Assembly (NCBI GenBank): GCA_004376375.1
Contig: SOJX01000023.1
Location: forward strand, 100,013-139,246
Length of the DNA stretch: 39,234 nt
Direction of reading: 5' to 3'
From: Planctomycetota bacterium
GTDB lineage: Bacteria; Planctomycetota; E44-bin39
Position 1 is the first letter of the stretch. Each line of letters starts with the position of its first letter. Under the pieces are notes generated by a model. It did not search any database, was not told the origin of the DNA, and saw only the letters and a list, made by a program, of their open reading frames with translations. Shown one piece after another: positions 31,244 to 39,234 of the stretch. The translations under genes were made by a program, and so were the position numbers.

Positions 31244-32681
31244 AGCTCAGGTTTGTCCGCGCTTCCACACTGTCGGGATTCTCATCCAGCATGGCAACAT
31301 ACAACTCGCGAGCCGCCACCAGATTCCCCAATGCGGCCTCACAGTTGGCAAGCATGAACTTGCACTCGACGTCATCTTCCGCGTGGAGGAGCGCACGGCG
31401 GCAGTAATCGCCCGCCTTTTTGAAGTTTTCCTTCTTGTAATAAATAGCGGCAATATTAAAAAGGACGTCGGCCGAATCAGGTCTGCATTTAAGAGCTTCC
31501 TCGTAGGCAACCAGCGCGACATTCAATTCGCCGCGCCGGGCAAGCAGCGAGCCCATGGCATTGTGAAGCTCGCAGCGGTCCGGCTCCACACTGAGCGCCT
31601 TTTTCAGAAGAGGCAGCGCTTCGTCGAACCGGTCGAGCGCGGCGTAACACTCGGCCATGCGTGCGATGACCGAGCCGTCGTCCGGCCCTGTGTCACCAAT
31701 CATTTTATAAGTATTGAGCGCAAGATCATGCCGGGCGTGCAGGCGGTACTGATCGCCGATAAGTTTTCTGGCCCGTACGTGTCCGTTGTCCAATTTGAGG
31801 ACCTGGTTCCACGTCAGCATCGCCTTGTCGGACTGGTCCATCAGGATGCATGCAATCCCGAGATCGCAGTACGCATCGAGCATGGCCGGGTCGTGGCGGA
31901 CGGCGCGCTTGAGATGGGGCAATGCGCGCCTCCCGTCGCGGCCCGCAAGATAGGCCTTGCCGAGCTTCTGATGGAGCTCGGCGCTATCCTCCATTTCGGG
32001 CAGGCAGCGGCGGTAGGTTTCGGCCGCTTCCTTGTCAAGCCCGACTTTCAGGTACATATCGCCGAGCAGCAGAATCGCCTCGGTGAAATCAGGGAGAATG
32101 GTGAGAGCGTGCAGAAGCTTTTCGATAGCCTCGTCCGCGCGGTCCTTTTTCGCAAGCCTTCGCGCCGACTTGAAGTACGGCATTGCGGCCTTCAGGTCCT
32201 GCGGGTCTCTTTCCCCGGGTTTGCCTTTTGCCGCATCCTTTTCGTCGGCGACGGCCCGTCCCGTTTTCGCGTCCGGTTCTCCATCGGACCCGCGCTTCTT
32301 TTCAGGCAAAGACGAAGATTTCTTCTGCTTTATAAGCCCGAGAATGTAGTTCAGGGCAAGAACCTTCAGGGTAAGCGAACGCTCCAGGAAAGTCACATGT
32401 GCAATTCCGGACTTGGGAATCGACTTTGCCTTGAGGTCGGCCTCGTAACCGGCGCGCTGGCTTTCGAGCACCCCGATATGCGTTTCAACGTCGCCCGGTT
32501 CCGGCAGCCGGTTAAGGTCTTTTTCAAGCTCGTCAACCAGCCGTTTTATGGCTTCCTGGCCGAAGCGTCTGAAATTCCTGACCTGCTTTTCACTTTTTAT
32601 CAGGAATCTGACAATCGCCTCGACCTTCCGCGGGTCGCGCGGGCCTTTGCTTTTCCTGCCGAAAATGCCGCTTTTCGCCAT
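31227..32681 (-). CDS. cytoplasmic TPR protein
   Basis: A 484-residue protein without signal peptide or membrane segment. The N-terminal ~130 residues are helical (VEAIVRFLIKSEKQVRNFRR, VTFLERSLTLKVLALNYILG). A charged linker (about 130-165) leads to seven or more TPR units from ~170 to the end, such as AIEKLLHALTILPDFTEAIL, ALPHLKRAVRHDPAMLDAYC, ALPLLKKALSVEPDRCELHN and ALVAYEEALKCRPDSADVLF. It probably serves as a scaffold. It is upstream of and overlaps the GT39 gene, so the two products are likely made together, though one is cytoplasmic and the other is catalytic outside. CGGAGC precedes the ATG. Confidence 0.86.
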   Translation of the reverse strand: MAKSGIFGRKSKGPRDPRKVEAIVRFLIKSEKQVRNFRRFGQEAIKRLVDELEKDLNRLPEPGDVETHIGVLESQRAGYEADLKAKSIPKSGIAHVTFLERSLTLKVLALNYILGLIKQKKSSSLPEKKRGSDGEPDAKTGRAVADEKDAAKGKPGERDPQDLKAAMPYFKSARRLAKKDRADEAIEKLLHALTILPDFTEAILLLGDMYLKVGLDKEAAETYRRCLPEMEDSAELHQKLGKAYLAGRDGRRALPHLKRAVRHDPAMLDAYCDLGIACILMDQSDKAMLTWNQVLKLDNGHVRARKLIGDQYRLHARHDLALNTYKMIGDTGPDDGSVIARMAECYAALDRFDEALPLLKKALSVEPDRCELHNAMGSLLARRGELNVALVAYEEALKCRPDSADVLFNIAAIYYKKENFKKAGDYCRRALLHAEDDVECKFMLANCEAALGNLVAARELYVAMLDENPDSVEARTNLSFVGFE

Positions 32682-32707
32682 CAGTAGCTCCGAGCAACGG
32701 ATATCAG

Positions 32708-32728
32708 CCGGGAAGCATTGCTTTCCGG
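32708..32728. other. hairpin between two minus-strand genes
   Basis: CCGGGAAGC and GCTTTCCGG pair over nine bases with one G-T pair and a three-base loop. It lies between the 32746-34236 gene and the TPR gene. No T-run follows on the minus strand, so it may be an attenuator or processing site rather than a terminator. Confidence 0.35.
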
Positions 32729-32745
32729 TTGATAATAAAAAATTC

Positions 32746-34236
32746 TTATTCTTTCTTCGGCTCCTTCATATTCTTTGAATCAGACTTCGGCTTGCTTTTA
32801 CCTTTGGAACCAGACTTGGGCTTACCTTTTTTCTCCCAGGTTTTTATCCACTTATAAAGCAAATACTTATCGAACAGGATTTCTTTCTTCGGCATGTCCT
32901 TGATTTTCGCGTTTTCTTTCCTCCATTTGGTCCATATCTCAGTAGACTTGGCGGGGTCGGCATCGAGTTTTTCTTTCAGCTTTTCCGCGCCAGTTAAAAG
33001 GAGCAGGCCGGCGTTTATCTCGCCAATCTTTTTATTACGTTTATCCTCCTGCGTAGCTTCGATCCTATCAGCAAACTCACTAATGGTTTTATCAATGTAT
33101 TCATTTAGCCGCTCAATATCGTCCTTATTCCTGTTCCTTTCAAACCATGCGAGGGCAGCCTTCACAAGTTTGTCGAGGTCTGCCTTTTTCTGAACAGGCC
33201 TTGCAGGTCGGCTGTAATCGAAATTAACAAACTCAAGCGCTACAAGGACGGCCTTCTTCGCCCTGTCGCTCCCGCCAACAAGCAACCGCTCGTAGTAGGG
33301 AAAATACTTACGCCCACCATAGTAGCCAAGCAGAATCCCCATGTTCTGGATATGATACTTCTCGTCCGGACCGGCTTCTTCCATCCGGACAAGCGCCTGT
33401 TCTATCAGTTGCTCTTTTTTCAGAGCCATAATTGCGTAGCTTGCAAAGACCGGATACATCAGCCTTTCTTCAAAAAGGCACTTCAGAAGCACCTTGTCCA
33501 GATCTCCTTTATTCTCCTCAAGGGCCGGTAAATCCTTCAGGTGGCCATCTAGCCTTTTTTTGACCTCATTGAAAGAAGCGAATTCGTTCATAGTTGCGAC
33601 ATCGTTTGCAAAGCAGTTCTTTACCAACGTCTCAAGTTTTTCAACTGACGACGGTTTTTTCGGTTTCGGCTTTTCCCTGACATCCTTTTTCCCGTCTATC
33701 CAGACCAGCTCGACTGTCCCTGCGCCTTTTTTCGTATCCCTCGTAATCACAACTTCGCTGACTCCCCACATCGTGTTGTTGAAATCATGCTTAATATCTA
33801 TGCTCAAAACAGGCTCGGCATCATCTTCGGCCGATTTCTCAAACCACCTTGCCGCGTAAGTTCCGGCCTTTTCGTCATTTTCCTCTTTCAGGTCCAGGTT
33901 GGATATATCCAGCTTTTCAGCGAAACATATTGCCAGGAGTTCATGGAAACTCCTGCATGGAATAACTATATCCGTATCCGGGCCGGGTATGATCAGCATG
34001 ATTTTTACTTTGTAATTTCCATCTTCACTTATTTCTCTGACGTAAAAGACAAATTTTGTCTTAAAAGGTTGGGCAGTGGAACCTTCCTTTTTGATCGTAA
34101 TCTGGAAAGCCGCCATGTCTTTACATTCGGGGTTTCCGCCGAAAGGGAAAAAATCGTTTTTACTTTCCTCGCCCGCTGTTGAAGTCGAGAGCATGACCAG
34201 GACCAGAACAAAAGAAATGCATTCCGGGAACTTCAT
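32746..34236 (-). CDS. secreted protein of unknown function
   Basis: A 496-residue exported protein not recognised as a named family. The signal peptide is MKFPECISFVLVLVMLSTST with cleavage near STAG. The N-terminal domain (about 25-185) is strand-rich with FKTKFVFYVREISEDGNYKV and DIKHDFNNTMWGVSEVVITR. The middle (about 195-340) looks like helical HEAT-type repeats (LLKCLFEERLMYPVFASYAI, KKAVLVALEFVNFDYSRP). The end is a Lys/Ser-rich tail. ATG at 34236 is chosen because GGAGGT lies six bases upstream; an open stretch ten codons longer lacks a ribosome site. Nearby TPR and DUF4388 genes give no direct clue. Confidence 0.8.
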   Translation of the reverse strand: MKFPECISFVLVLVMLSTSTAGEESKNDFFPFGGNPECKDMAAFQITIKKEGSTAQPFKTKFVFYVREISEDGNYKVKIMLIIPGPDTDIVIPCRSFHELLAICFAEKLDISNLDLKEENDEKAGTYAARWFEKSAEDDAEPVLSIDIKHDFNNTMWGVSEVVITRDTKKGAGTVELVWIDGKKDVREKPKPKKPSSVEKLETLVKNCFANDVATMNEFASFNEVKKRLDGHLKDLPALEENKGDLDKVLLKCLFEERLMYPVFASYAIMALKKEQLIEQALVRMEEAGPDEKYHIQNMGILLGYYGGRKYFPYYERLLVGGSDRAKKAVLVALEFVNFDYSRPARPVQKKADLDKLVKAALAWFERNRNKDDIERLNEYIDKTISEFADRIEATQEDKRNKKIGEINAGLLLLTGAEKLKEKLDADPAKSTEIWTKWRKENAKIKDMPKKEILFDKYLLYKWIKTWEKKGKPKSGSKGKSKPKSDSKNMKEPKKE

Positions 34237-34546
34237 CAGGACACCTCCCATTCGCAATGATTGCACGGGTTTGCGCTGAATCTCATTGCGAGCGGGTAAA
34301 CGGTTGTAAACAGCAACATTACCCCAATATTGAGTTTTCCAGACAATAACCTATCCTAAGAAGCATGACCGCGACTGTCAAGTGAAATCAACCTCATGGC
34401 ACACGGCACACGGCACACGACTCACGACACACGACTATTCCCGACATTCCGTATTGCTTTTACCCCGCGAGCAGTTAGAATATGAGAGTCAGTCTGGTTC
34501 GCCTCGGGTTCGCACGCTTTCGGCGCACGCGCCGGGAAAGAAAACC
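34237..34546. other. 310-base divergent intergenic region
   Basis: It separates the secreted-protein gene (minus) from the DUF4388 gene (plus). It contains a 7-base array at 34398-34435. A weak promoter-like pair, TTGCTT (34454-34459) and TAGAAT (34476-34481) with 16-base spacing, would start a transcript about 60 bases before the GTG at 34547. An open frame continues upstream from 34547 to 34382 through the array, but it looks non-coding. Nothing else is seen. Confidence 0.6.
34398..34435. repeat. 7-base GRCACAC tandem array
   Basis: Three perfect GGCACAC units, then GACTCAC, GACACAC and GAC, all in 7-base register. Confidence 0.93.
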
Positions 34547-35944
34547 GTGGTTCTACAGGGCAGCCTGGAAACACTTTCTCTAACCAGCGTATTCCAGTTC
34601 GTGGCAGGCCCCGGAAGTACCGGGTCGGTCTGGCTGTCAGACGGGATGCGCGAGGATTTCATTTACTTCGAAAACGGCGACATCCGCATGATCGCCACGG
34701 GCCGTGAAGAGAACTACCACCTTGACGCCTACCTTATAAAGAACACGCTCGCCTCACCGCAGGATGTTAAAGCGGTAACGGCCGAAAGCAAAGCCGCGGG
34801 CAAGCGGCTCGAGAACGCGCTGCTCGAGGCAGGCCTTGCAACACAGGAAGACCTTGCGGCAGCCATAATCATCTGGATGGAAGAACGCCTGTTCAGGCTT
34901 TCCGAGCTCCGGGAAGGCCGGTTTAAATTCATGGTGGACTACCGGCCGCACGGTAAAACCGACCCGCTTCAGGAATCGTGTAACGTCCTCATTTCGGTAA
35001 ACAATCTGCTGCTGACTCTTGCTGGGCGCCAGGAAGACTGGCGCGCGATGATGGAAAGGTTCCCCGACGAAAACGCGATTTTCGAGGCGACCCGAATCAA
35101 CCCGGACGAAATCAGCTCGTACCCGGTGCCGGCCGGGTGGTTCGAGGAGATCGGGCTGCTTGACGGCACCCGCTCGATCGCGGAAATCCTTTCCGAGACC
35201 TTCCTGACGCGTTTCGAGTTTTACCAGTTCCTTTCCGAGCTTCGCTACCGCGGCCTTCTCGTCATGGCCGACAAGGAAAAGCTCATCGAGCTCGCCGAGC
35301 AGGCCAGGAAAGACGGCGACGTGGCTGCGGTCATCAAGTTCTTCGAAAACGCGCTTGCATGGGATTCCGGCGACATTGAGACACGTATCAACTACGCAGA
35401 AATCCTTCAGAACATGGATCTGACTCAGGAAGCGTTCGAGAAATTCCGCACCGTCGGCGACCTTCTCTACAAGGAAGGAAACTTCGAGGAGGCGATGCAG
35501 CATTACCGCACCGCGCTCGTTCTGAAAGACGATTCGCCCGAAGTCATATTCAATATCGCCGACATACACGAAATCTCAGGCAACATGGAAAAGGCACTTG
35601 AACTCCGCGGCAGCGTCGCCCACCTGTACGTGAAGGCCGGACGGTACAGGGACTCGGCCGATATATTCGGCTACCTGGCGGAAAAGCAGCCCGAAGAGAT
35701 AGGCTGGTACCTTCTCGCCGCCGACTCGTTCGGAGAACTCGATATGCCGGACGATGCGACTGAGTTCTACGAAAAGGCCATAGCAACCGCGATAAAGACC
35801 GGTAGGAAGGACGAGGTTCAGAGAATCATCAATGTCGCGATGAACCGTTTCCCCCGCAACACCACGATGGAGCGGAGACTGCTGCAGTCGGTCCGCAAAT
35901 ACAGCCAGTCTTTCAAGCGCCAGGATGAGAAGGATGAAGAATGA
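34547..35944 (+). CDS. DUF4388 (PATAN-type) and TPR protein
   Basis: A soluble protein of 465 residues from the preferred start. The N-terminal domain (about 1-100) is DUF4388: VVLQGSLETLSLTSVFQFVA, GSVWLSDGMREDFIYFENGD, then GKRLENALLEAGLATQEDLA as the usual following helical element. A middle region (DEISSYPVPAGWFEEIGLLD, then TRSIAEILSETFLTRFEFYQ) resembles the winged-helix repeat that often follows it. From about residue 245 come TPR units (AAVIKFFENALAWDSGDIET, EAMQHYRTALVLKDDSPEVI, ATEFYEKAIATAIKTGRKDE). Such proteins occur in signalling and gliding-type systems. GTG at 34547 is preferred because DUF4388 normally begins at its first strand and GGGAAAG lies just upstream; the frame is open back to 34382. 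Confidence 0.85.
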   Translation: MVLQGSLETLSLTSVFQFVAGPGSTGSVWLSDGMREDFIYFENGDIRMIATGREENYHLDAYLIKNTLASPQDVKAVTAESKAAGKRLENALLEAGLATQEDLAAAIIIWMEERLFRLSELREGRFKFMVDYRPHGKTDPLQESCNVLISVNNLLLTLAGRQEDWRAMMERFPDENAIFEATRINPDEISSYPVPAGWFEEIGLLDGTRSIAEILSETFLTRFEFYQFLSELRYRGLLVMADKEKLIELAEQARKDGDVAAVIKFFENALAWDSGDIETRINYAEILQNMDLTQEAFEKFRTVGDLLYKEGNFEEAMQHYRTALVLKDDSPEVIFNIADIHEISGNMEKALELRGSVAHLYVKAGRYRDSADIFGYLAEKQPEEIGWYLLAADSFGELDMPDDATEFYEKAIATAIKTGRKDEVQRIINVAMNRFPRNTTMERRLLQSVRKYSQSFKRQDEKDEE

Positions 35945-35969
35945 AGGCTGTTTTGTTTTGAGCATCCTA

Positions 35970-35998
35970 TTTACAAATCTTCCAGTTTGTGGTACTAT
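35970..35998 (+). promoter_or_regulatory. possible sigma-70 promoter for the gene at 36043
   Basis: TTTACA (35970-35975, five of six), a 17-base spacer, TACTAT (35993-35998, four of six), about 44 bases before the ATG at 36043. Confidence 0.5.
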
Positions 35999-36042
35999 AT
36001 AGTAAGTAAAGCATAAACAGATTGATTGTTTGCAGGTGGAGC

Positions 36043-37275
36043 ATGAAAAAATTTATCTGGACCTTACTGACTCTGATTGCAGTCGCACTGGGTGCGCTCC
36101 TCGGAGTTTATAAACACCAGAAGAACTCCGGGGTGCTTGGAAAAGACGTCGGTTTCATCCGCTTCCTGCTCATAAAGAGAAAACCCGGGACCGGTTCGAA
36201 AGAACCGGGAAATAAAGAACCCGCAACTACAGGCGGGCAGAAAACGGCGCCCGTCAAGAAAGCCGTATTCGACCGCGAAGCGTTTGGCAAACTCAGGATA
36301 TCCGCCAAAAGCTCATACCGGGAGGCTGATTTTACCGCCGCCGAGCTGAGTTATACCAAAGCGCTGGAACTCCTGAACAGTGCGGAACCGGGCGACCCGG
36401 AGCTCGCTCTGAAACTCGACCGGATGAGGTTGCGCTCATGGTTCTTCGCCAGGATAGTTGAAAACATGTATCTGGATAACCTCGTCGACGGGGTCGACAT
36501 CGTACAGGTAAAATTACAGGGCGGAAGAAAACCGTTTTTCGCAAGGCTCCTAGAAAAAACCGACTATCAGATCACAATTGAAAGGCAGTCGGGCATTACG
36601 GCAACCGTGCCGATAAGCGAAGTCGATCTGCTTGTCAACCTCACGCCCGAGCAGTACCGTAAAACCCTTGAGGCCATCCTCAACGAACGGACCAGGAAAG
36701 CCTACGGCGCCGTGAAACAGGATTACCAGAGTTTTTTCCTGTGTGCGGCTTTCGCGTTTCAGCACAAACTTACGGACCGTTTGACGGAACTGCTCGAAAA
36801 AACATTTGAACATGCCGAATCCGAACGCCTTGTCAACAGGTTTATTCCTTCAAACAACCTGGAGTTGAAGGTAGCCCTCCACTACTCCTTCAAACGCGAC
36901 ACCAAAGCCCACGTGTACGCGGAACGCCTGAAAGAAGAAAGGTCAATCGCAAAGAAAGATGAAGACAAAACCATAGATAAAACCACACCCGGGTCTACTG
37001 ACCCGGTCCCGGCCGGCACTCCAGCACCGCAGGATAAACTGGATGAAGCCGACGAACTGTTCAAGGAAGGATATGCATACTACAGAAAGGCAATCCCCGG
37101 AACAACCGACCATGATATAAACCTTGAAAAGGCAGAGCCTTTCCTGCAAGAGGCTTCTGAAATCCTGATGGAAATTTTTAAACAACAGCCGGATAATAAA
37201 GAAATCGAAAACAACTTGAGTAGAATAAGAGAAATCCTTTTCGATATTTATGTACGTCTTCCTCTCAAACGCTGA
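36043..37275 (+). CDS. membrane-anchored protein with helical repeats, unknown function
   Basis: A 410-residue protein. One N-terminal membrane segment (about 5-24, FIWTLLTLIAVALGALLGVY) is followed by a Gly/Pro/Lys/Thr linker (45-72) and a TPR-like pair (ISAKSSYREADFTAAELSYT, then KALELLNSAEPGDPELALKL). A middle region with VDIVQVKLQGGRKPFFARLL and ITIERQSGITATVPISEVDL looks like a small beta module binding or sensing something. After a second low-complexity linker (about 305-330) a final TPR-like pair occurs (ADELFKEGYAYYRKAIPG). ATG at 36043 is set by AGGTGGAG upstream. It probably faces the periplasm. No family name can be given. Confidence 0.8.
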   Translation: MKKFIWTLLTLIAVALGALLGVYKHQKNSGVLGKDVGFIRFLLIKRKPGTGSKEPGNKEPATTGGQKTAPVKKAVFDREAFGKLRISAKSSYREADFTAAELSYTKALELLNSAEPGDPELALKLDRMRLRSWFFARIVENMYLDNLVDGVDIVQVKLQGGRKPFFARLLEKTDYQITIERQSGITATVPISEVDLLVNLTPEQYRKTLEAILNERTRKAYGAVKQDYQSFFLCAAFAFQHKLTDRLTELLEKTFEHAESERLVNRFIPSNNLELKVALHYSFKRDTKAHVYAERLKEERSIAKKDEDKTIDKTTPGSTDPVPAGTPAPQDKLDEADELFKEGYAYYRKAIPGTTDHDINLEKAEPFLQEASEILMEIFKQQPDNKEIENNLSRIREILFDIYVRLPLKR

Positions 37276-37585
37276 AGCCAAAACAATTCCACATCGATGT
37301 TGTCCGAATCTACATGTGATTTTCTGTTTAATAACCGATTTTGCAGTCCTGGCAATGATAGAACAAATCTACCCGAATCTGCAATAATGCCGTAATACCC
37401 TTATTTATCGATAGATACACAGCTGGCCCTACAACTTGCACAAGGGCGCTCTTATGGAATAACGAGGGAATTGCCAAATAGGCAATATAATCCTATTTAC
37501 ACTTGACAAATACTCAATCCCGTGCTATAATTTATACGAACTGAGAGTCCCGCGCATTGCATGTTCTGGAAAAGGAGATGTAACT
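37276..37585. other. 310-base intergenic region with promoter and small inverted repeat
   Basis: No gene is seen. The right half contains ATTGCC-AAATA-GGCAAT (37470-37486), a six-base inverted repeat 16 bases upstream of a consensus promoter (37503-37531), then the ribosome site AAGGAG (37572-37577). The left 190 bases show no recognised structure and are AT-rich for this genome. Confidence 0.7.
37503..37531 (+). promoter_or_regulatory. perfect consensus sigma-70 promoter for the toroid protein
   Basis: TTGACA (37503-37508), exactly 17 bases, TATAAT (37526-37531). Both hexamers match the consensus at all positions. The leader to the ATG at 37586 is about 48 bases and contains AAGGAG eight bases before the start. 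Confidence 0.85.
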
Positions 37586-39166
37586 ATGGTAAATGAAAGT
37601 AGATATGCAGATGACCCTTTCGAAGAAACTCATGAGTACCGGGAAGACGAATACATTGCATCCGACAGGCTTCCATGGTGGGCACGCAAAGCTCCGCCCT
37701 TACTTGTCTCAGGTTTATTACACGCTGTCCTGATTCTGATTTGTGCATATTTGATAACGTCCTACATTTCAACCGAGAAAAAAGCAGCGGTTTTGAATTT
37801 TTTCACAGAGCCTAAAAAAGAGCAATACAACCATGAAGCTGAGCGCGATATTTTCAAGAACCGGGAAATCATTGCGGAAATCATGGTAGAAGATCCGGTA
37901 ATAATCCATGACGAGGAAAAGGAGTTGACGAAAAAAATCCCCAGAGGGAAATCGCCTGATAACCTGACCAATATCAATCTTAACGGCGACTCGATATCAG
38001 CAGTATTCGGAGTCGGCGGCACCCCGGCAGGCGCCTGCGGCGTCCCGTGGGGTAAAGGCTCTCTTAAAAGGGAAGGCGGGTCGAAAGAGACCGAGCGGGT
38101 AGTCGATGCCGCGCTCCGATGGCTGCACTTCCACCAGGACAAACCCGAAGGCAGGTGGGATATTGACGATTACCAGAGAAACTGCAAAGGGCCGGGCGCA
38201 CCGTGCTCGCACATGAACGGCGGTCAGGCCCCCGCGTCCGGTTTCGACTCAGGCGTTTCCGGCCTCGCGCTTCTGGCCTTTCTCGGTTACGGCCAGACCC
38301 ACCGCGTGGGCAGGTTCAAAAGGACTGTCCGCCGCGGACTGAAATTCCTTTTGAGTTGCCAGGATCCGGACACGGGCCGTTTCGGCGACGCGAAAGGGGA
38401 AAGCTGGATATACAACCAGGCGCTTGCGACCATGGCAATCTGCGAGGCGTACGCGGTAACGCGCGACAACATACTCAAGAAACCCGCGCAGAAAGCGATC
38501 AACTATATCATCTCCTCCCAGAATCCGGGATACGGCTGGAAGTACGAGCCGCGTGACCGCAAGAACGACACGTCCGTAACCGGCTGGATGGTGCTTGCCC
38601 TCAAGGCCGCGAAGATGGGGAAACTGGCCGTGTCTGACAGCGCTTTCAAGGGCGCTATCGAGTGGTTCGACCACGTAACCCGCGTATCCGACGGCAAGGT
38701 CGGGTACATGAGGCCGGGCGACCCGGGCGCGAAGCTCGCCGGCCGACCCGCCGACACTTTCAAAAGCCTGCCCACCATGACGGCCGTCTCGGTCCTCTGC
38801 CGGATCTTCTGCGGCCAGAAGCGCACCAACAAGAAAATCCAGCAGGGCGTGAAAATTCTCATGGACAACCTGCCCGATTACAACAAGCCGAAGAACGACA
38901 AGGTCAATTATTACTACTGGTATTACGCCACGTACGCGATGTTCCAGGTCGGCGGCCCGAAATGGAAGGCGTGGAACGATGCGATGAAAAAAGCCCTTAT
39001 AAAAACCCAGCGCGCGGGACGGATCTGCCAGGACGGAAGCTGGGACCCGATCGGCGAATGGTGCGTCGTCGGCGGCCGCGTTTACGCCACCGCCATCAAC
39101 GCGCTGACGCTCGAGATTTACTACCGCTACGCCCGCGTCCAGCGCGCGAAAAACCGCGGCTTCTAG
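37586..39166 (+). CDS. membrane-anchored alpha/alpha-toroid (prenyltransferase/squalene-cyclase repeat) protein
   Basis: A 526-residue protein. An acidic cytoplasmic N-terminus (1-35) is followed by one membrane segment (about 37-60) containing S42-x3-H46, the arrangement found in TonB membrane anchors. A linker (61-165) leads to a toroid domain (about 165-515) made of helical pairs ending in QW-like turns: ALRWLHFHQDKPEGRWD, GLKFLLSCQDPDTGRFGD, AINYIISSQNPGYGWKYEP, KTQRAGRICQDGSWDPIGEW, then VYATAINALTLEIYYRYA. The DxDD acid motif of squalene-hopene cyclases is absent, so this is not a hopene synthase. Proteins of this build are common in Planctomycetota; their role is unknown to me. It has the strongest promoter and a strong ribosome site in the window. 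Confidence 0.86.
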   Translation: MVNESRYADDPFEETHEYREDEYIASDRLPWWARKAPPLLVSGLLHAVLILICAYLITSYISTEKKAAVLNFFTEPKKEQYNHEAERDIFKNREIIAEIMVEDPVIIHDEEKELTKKIPRGKSPDNLTNINLNGDSISAVFGVGGTPAGACGVPWGKGSLKREGGSKETERVVDAALRWLHFHQDKPEGRWDIDDYQRNCKGPGAPCSHMNGGQAPASGFDSGVSGLALLAFLGYGQTHRVGRFKRTVRRGLKFLLSCQDPDTGRFGDAKGESWIYNQALATMAICEAYAVTRDNILKKPAQKAINYIISSQNPGYGWKYEPRDRKNDTSVTGWMVLALKAAKMGKLAVSDSAFKGAIEWFDHVTRVSDGKVGYMRPGDPGAKLAGRPADTFKSLPTMTAVSVLCRIFCGQKRTNKKIQQGVKILMDNLPDYNKPKNDKVNYYYWYYATYAMFQVGGPKWKAWNDAMKKALIKTQRAGRICQDGSWDPIGEWCVVGGRVYATAINALTLEIYYRYARVQRAKNRGF

Positions 39167-39234
39167 GCCCGGGCTTTTAATCCAACCGTCAGGGGCGGGC
39201 CCGGGGGCCCCCCGGAGCGGCCATGGGGGTTTTG

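Noticed and set aside
30990..32687. 565-codon open frame on the plus strand
   Set aside because: It lies opposite the TPR and glycosyltransferase genes, whose motifs are clear; composition is that of a shadow frame.
37586..39166. squalene-hopene cyclase
   Set aside because: The toroid repeats fit, but the DxDD acid motif is missing, length is short and a membrane anchor is added.

Overview
The window is a GC-rich stretch from a didermic bacterium. It encodes lipoproteins, Sec signal peptides, a periplasmic binding protein and a TonB-like membrane anchor. Several genes are typical of Planctomycetota and neighbouring uncultured lineages: a soluble Hanks-type Ser/Thr kinase, many TPR proteins, a DUF4388 protein and a membrane-anchored alpha/alpha-toroid protein of the squalene-cyclase-repeat type. 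That placement is an inference from gene content only. There are no rRNA or tRNA genes, CRISPR arrays or transposases.

Layout. 1-5170 is a Liv-type ABC uptake operon: the end of the binding protein, two permeases and two ATPases. The binding protein carries an EF-hand loop and the first ATPase carries an unusual hydrophobic insertion. 5228-6082 (minus) is an unknown membrane-anchored protein. 6231-10647 encodes a molybdenum hydroxylase: an FAD subunit, a lipoprotein, and a fused [2Fe-2S] plus molybdenum subunit. 10652-12332 is a sharply AT-rich two-gene island, an AbiJ-NTD4/HEPN-like protein plus a DUF6602-like nuclease-fold protein. It is a candidate defence cassette set between the hydroxylase and a prolyl oligopeptidase (12319-14376). 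14422-16611 (minus) holds a lipoprotein and purH. 16819-19239 is a three-gene operon of two paralogous unknown proteins and a radical SAM/SPASM enzyme, a candidate peptide- or protein-modification system with its own promoter. 19369-20481 (minus) is alanine dehydrogenase. 20823-24985 (minus) is a TPR-TPR-kinase operon. Then come ogt, a polytopic membrane protein and chorismate synthase (all minus), a Bax-inhibitor-1 family protein (plus), a GT39 glycosyltransferase with a TPR partner (minus), a secreted unknown protein (minus), and on the plus strand a DUF4388/TPR protein, an anchored unknown protein and the toroid protein behind a perfect sigma-70 consensus promoter.

Intergenic DNA is rich in small repeats of three kinds. 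The first is palindromic elements with conserved TGTAGGGGC ends and variable cores, all five lying at or within 12 bases of a stop codon. The second is a pair of 26-base elements with fixed ends and covarying stems. The third is 7- and 8-base tandem arrays, twice arranged as converging inverted arms around an AT-rich centre.

The best candidates for something undescribed are the AbiJ-NTD4/DUF6602 pair, the paralogue-paralogue-rSAM operon, the ATPase with membrane segments, and the repeat families. All family names come from recognising motifs by eye; no database search was possible.
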